A stretch of DNA of 6,782 bases, taken from an uncultured Coriobacteriia bacterium. GTDB taxonomy: Bacteria; Actinomycetota; Coriobacteriia; Coriobacteriales; QAMH01. The position numbers were made by a program, and so were the translations under genes. Positions 5,046-6,782 of this stretch are shown in pieces (position 1 is the first letter of the stretch; every line of letters starts with the position of its first letter). The stretch is taken from the NCBI GenBank assembly GCA_902493755.1, contig CABURF010000063.1, positions 1 to 6,782 of the forward strand, written 5' to 3'. Under the pieces are notes generated by a model. The model worked only from the letters and a program-made list of their open reading frames with translations. It was not told where the DNA came from and did not search any database.

Positions 5046-6062
5046 ATGAGCATGGATGAAATCAAGGTCGTCGTAGATGCGCAGGGCGGTGACAACGCTC
5101 CCGGCGTCGTTCTCGAGGGCGTTGCTCAAGCGGTGACGCAGGATTCCTCGATCACCGTCATCCTTACAGGTGCCGAGGACGTCATCGTTCCCTTCGCTGC
5201 TGGGTATGCCAACGTCGTGGCACATCCCACTACCGAGGTCATTGAGATGGGCGAGCACCCGGCTGAGGCCGTGCGTCGCAAGAAGGACTCCTCGATTGTC
5301 GTGGGCTGCCGTTTGGTCAAAGAGGGCGAAGCGGGTGGTTTCTTCTCCGCGGGTTCCACGGGTGCGTGCATGTCGGCCGCCACGCTCGTCATCGGCCGCA
5401 TCAAGGGCGTCAAGCGCCCGGCCATCGCGACGGTGTTGCCATCACCCGTGGCCAAAGTCGTCTTCACCGATATGGGTGCCAATGCCGATTGCAAGCCCGA
5501 ATACCTCGTTCAGTTTGCGCGTATGGCACGCGTATATGCGCAGGTTGCGCTCGGTGTCGAGAACCCGAGCGTCGGCTTGCTCAACATCGGCGAGGAAGAG
5601 ACAAAAGGCTCCGAGTTCGCGCAGGAATGTCACAGGCTCATGAAGGAGCGCGTCCCTAACTTTAAAGGCAATGCCGAGGGGGGCAATCTTGCCCTGGGTG
5701 GCTTCGATGTCATCGTAACCGATGGTTTTACCGGAAACGTCGCCCTTAAGGTCTATGAAGGCGTCGGCAAGGCGCTGCTTGCCGGTCTCAAGGAGACCAT
5801 ATACTCGACGACCAAATCGAAGATTGGCGGCTTGCTCATCAAGGACGCGCTCTCCGCATTCAAGGAGGATCTCTCGGCCGACAAGTACGGCGGCGCCCAG
5901 CTGCTTGGATGCAAAGGCGTATGCCTCATCGGACATGGTTCGAGCAACGCGAAGGCGATTTGCAGTGGCGTTCTCGCGACAGCGGATGCAATTCGTCAGG
6001 ATATGCCCAGGCGGCTTGCACAAGCGTTGGCTGGCGACGACATAACAGAGGAAGTGCTCTAA
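5046..6062 (+). CDS. plsX: Phosphate acyltransferase PlsX
   Basis: PlsX (338 aa, normal length) converts acyl-ACP and phosphate to acyl-phosphate, the donor used by PlsY to make lysophosphatidic acid at the membrane. It is a soluble, peripherally bound enzyme. Diagnostic stretches are VVVDAQGGDNAPGVVLEG (8-25), GEHPAEAVRRKKDSSI (69-84), GGFFSAGSTGACMSAA (97-112), DMGANADCKPEYL (142-154), GLLNIGEEETKGSE (177-190) and VTDGFTGNVALK (224-235). The C-terminus has the family's GAQLLGCKGVCLIGHGSS (283-300). ATG 5046 is preferred over ATG 5052 because GAGGCGGG (5035-5042) is correctly spaced only for the first. A terminator-like hairpin lies upstream. rnc follows after one base, with no acpP between, although acpP often sits there in other bacteria. 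Confidence 0.98.
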   Translation: MSMDEIKVVVDAQGGDNAPGVVLEGVAQAVTQDSSITVILTGAEDVIVPFAAGYANVVAHPTTEVIEMGEHPAEAVRRKKDSSIVVGCRLVKEGEAGGFFSAGSTGACMSAATLVIGRIKGVKRPAIATVLPSPVAKVVFTDMGANADCKPEYLVQFARMARVYAQVALGVENPSVGLLNIGEEETKGSEFAQECHRLMKERVPNFKGNAEGGNLALGGFDVIVTDGFTGNVALKVYEGVGKALLAGLKETIYSTTKSKIGGLLIKDALSAFKEDLSADKYGGAQLLGCKGVCLIGHGSSNAKAICSGVLATADAIRQDMPRRLAQALAGDDITEEVL

Positions 6063-6063
6063 C

Positions 6064-6780
6064 ATGGCCAATGAGGAAGTGCTCGCATCGCATGCGGGCG
6101 AGATAGCCAAGGCTGAGGAAATCCTCGGTTATCAGTTCAAGGACAAGCCTCTGCTCGGGGCTGCCATTACGCATCCGTCCGCACGTGATAGGGAGAAGGC
6201 TCTCTACGACTACGAGCGTCTCGAGTTCTTGGGTGATTCCATCTTGGGCGCCATCACGGCGATGTTTCTTTTCAAGCAATATCCCGATCTTGATGAGGGT
6301 GGCCTCACACGCATCAAGGTTTCGCTCGTCTCGGGTAAAAGCCTTTCGCGTGTTGCCCGTGATGAAGGCATCGCTGACTGCATCATCTTTGGCGAGAGCG
6401 AGGCGGGTACCGACAGGCGCGGGCTCTCCTCGGCGCTCGAGAACGTCTACGAGTCGCTTGTCGCGGCACTCTATCTCGATGGCGGTATGGATGCAGCGTA
6501 TGCATGGGTGTCACGCTCGCTGTTCATACATGCAGACCACAAGCTCGCCTCGGTGCCGGAGAGCCCCAAATCCTCGCTACAGGAGCTGTTGCAAATCGAT
6601 GGCAGACAACCGCATTATGAGATTACCGGCTTCGATGGACCACCGCATGACCGCACCTTCTTCGCGCAGGCATTCGTCGATGACGAGATGATCGGCGAGG
6701 GAAGCGGCAAATCCAAAAAGCAAGCCGAGGCTGCCGCGGCTCAGGCGGCGCTCAACATGCTTGCAGAAAAGAAGGCATGA
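6064..6780 (+). CDS. rnc: Ribonuclease III (Asn at a catalytic Asp position)
   Basis: RNase III cuts double-stranded RNA and processes the rRNA precursor. The 238-aa protein has the usual two parts. The nuclease domain (about 15-155) has the signature YERLEFLGDSILG (50-62) with E54 and D58, the EGGLTRIKVSLVS segment (78-90), and ENVYESLVAALYLDGG (126-141). The double-stranded RNA-binding domain (about 165-235) shows PKSSLQELLQ and the C-terminal KSKKQAEAAAAQAAL. One key position is unusual: aligned on the usual ADAFEALIGAIYLD motif, N127 replaces the metal-binding Asp (D114 in E. coli, D107 in Aquifex), while the partner E130 is kept. The AAC codon is clear in this sequence. Activity may be altered or the clade may tolerate Asn; this cannot be decided here. 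The start ATG 6064 follows the plsX stop by one base, with GAGGAAG (6048-6054) inside plsX, so translational coupling is likely. The gene is complete, ending two bases before the window edge. Confidence 0.97.
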   Translation: MANEEVLASHAGEIAKAEEILGYQFKDKPLLGAAITHPSARDREKALYDYERLEFLGDSILGAITAMFLFKQYPDLDEGGLTRIKVSLVSGKSLSRVARDEGIADCIIFGESEAGTDRRGLSSALENVYESLVAALYLDGGMDAAYAWVSRSLFIHADHKLASVPESPKSSLQELLQIDGRQPHYEITGFDGPPHDRTFFAQAFVDDEMIGEGSGKSKKQAEAAAAQAALNMLAEKKA

Positions 6781-6782
6781 AT

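Overview
The window is a dense, single-direction (+ strand) stretch of bacterial housekeeping genes of moderately high G+C. It most resembles a Coriobacteriia-type Actinomycetota chromosome, though this taxonomy is inferred from gene order and protein style, not from a database match. Two gene orders known from actinobacteria sit next to each other. The first is ftsH-folE-folP-(folB)-folK, as in Mycobacterium tuberculosis. The second is a SepIVA/DivIVA-like coiled-coil gene followed by yceD, rpmF, plsX and rnc. I see no mobile element, tRNA, rRNA, CRISPR array, phage gene or sign of recent transfer, and no evidence of an undescribed multi-gene system. The interest lies in departures from the usual versions of these genes.

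Layout. 1-438 is the 3' end of ftsH, whose stop codon abuts the GTG start of folE (439-1005). Six bases later begins a fused gene (1012-2313) encoding dihydropteroate synthase followed by HPPK. ftsH, folE and folP-folK look like one transcription unit. A 150-base gap (2314-2463) holds a perfect 9-bp inverted repeat overlapping a plausible extended -10 promoter. Next come the SepIVA-like gene (2464-2928), yceD (2971-3510) and a 23S rRNA m5U methyltransferase (about 3521-4663). A 105-base gap (4664-4768) has a good candidate promoter for rpmF (4769-4951, ribosomal protein L32). A terminator-like hairpin (4973-5018) separates rpmF from plsX (5046-6062). rnc (6064-6780) starts one base after the plsX stop.

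How the genes work together. FolE makes 7,8-dihydroneopterin triphosphate. The fused HPPK and DHPS halves do the pyrophosphorylation and pABA condensation that give dihydropteroate. The aldolase step between them (FolB) is not encoded here. YceD (DUF177), the 23S rRNA methyltransferase, L32 and RNase III all act on 23S rRNA or the 50S subunit. PlsX starts phospholipid synthesis. The SepIVA-like protein probably links to septation or envelope growth.

Main points for a second look: (1) the DHPS-then-HPPK fusion with no folB; (2) an Asn (residue 127) in RNase III where a catalytic metal-binding Asp is expected; (3) an 11-bp perfect hairpin that buries the yceD start codon just after the upstream stop codon; (4) a short SepIVA-like protein; (5) the inverted repeat overlapping the promoter before it; (6) the hairpin between rpmF and plsX.
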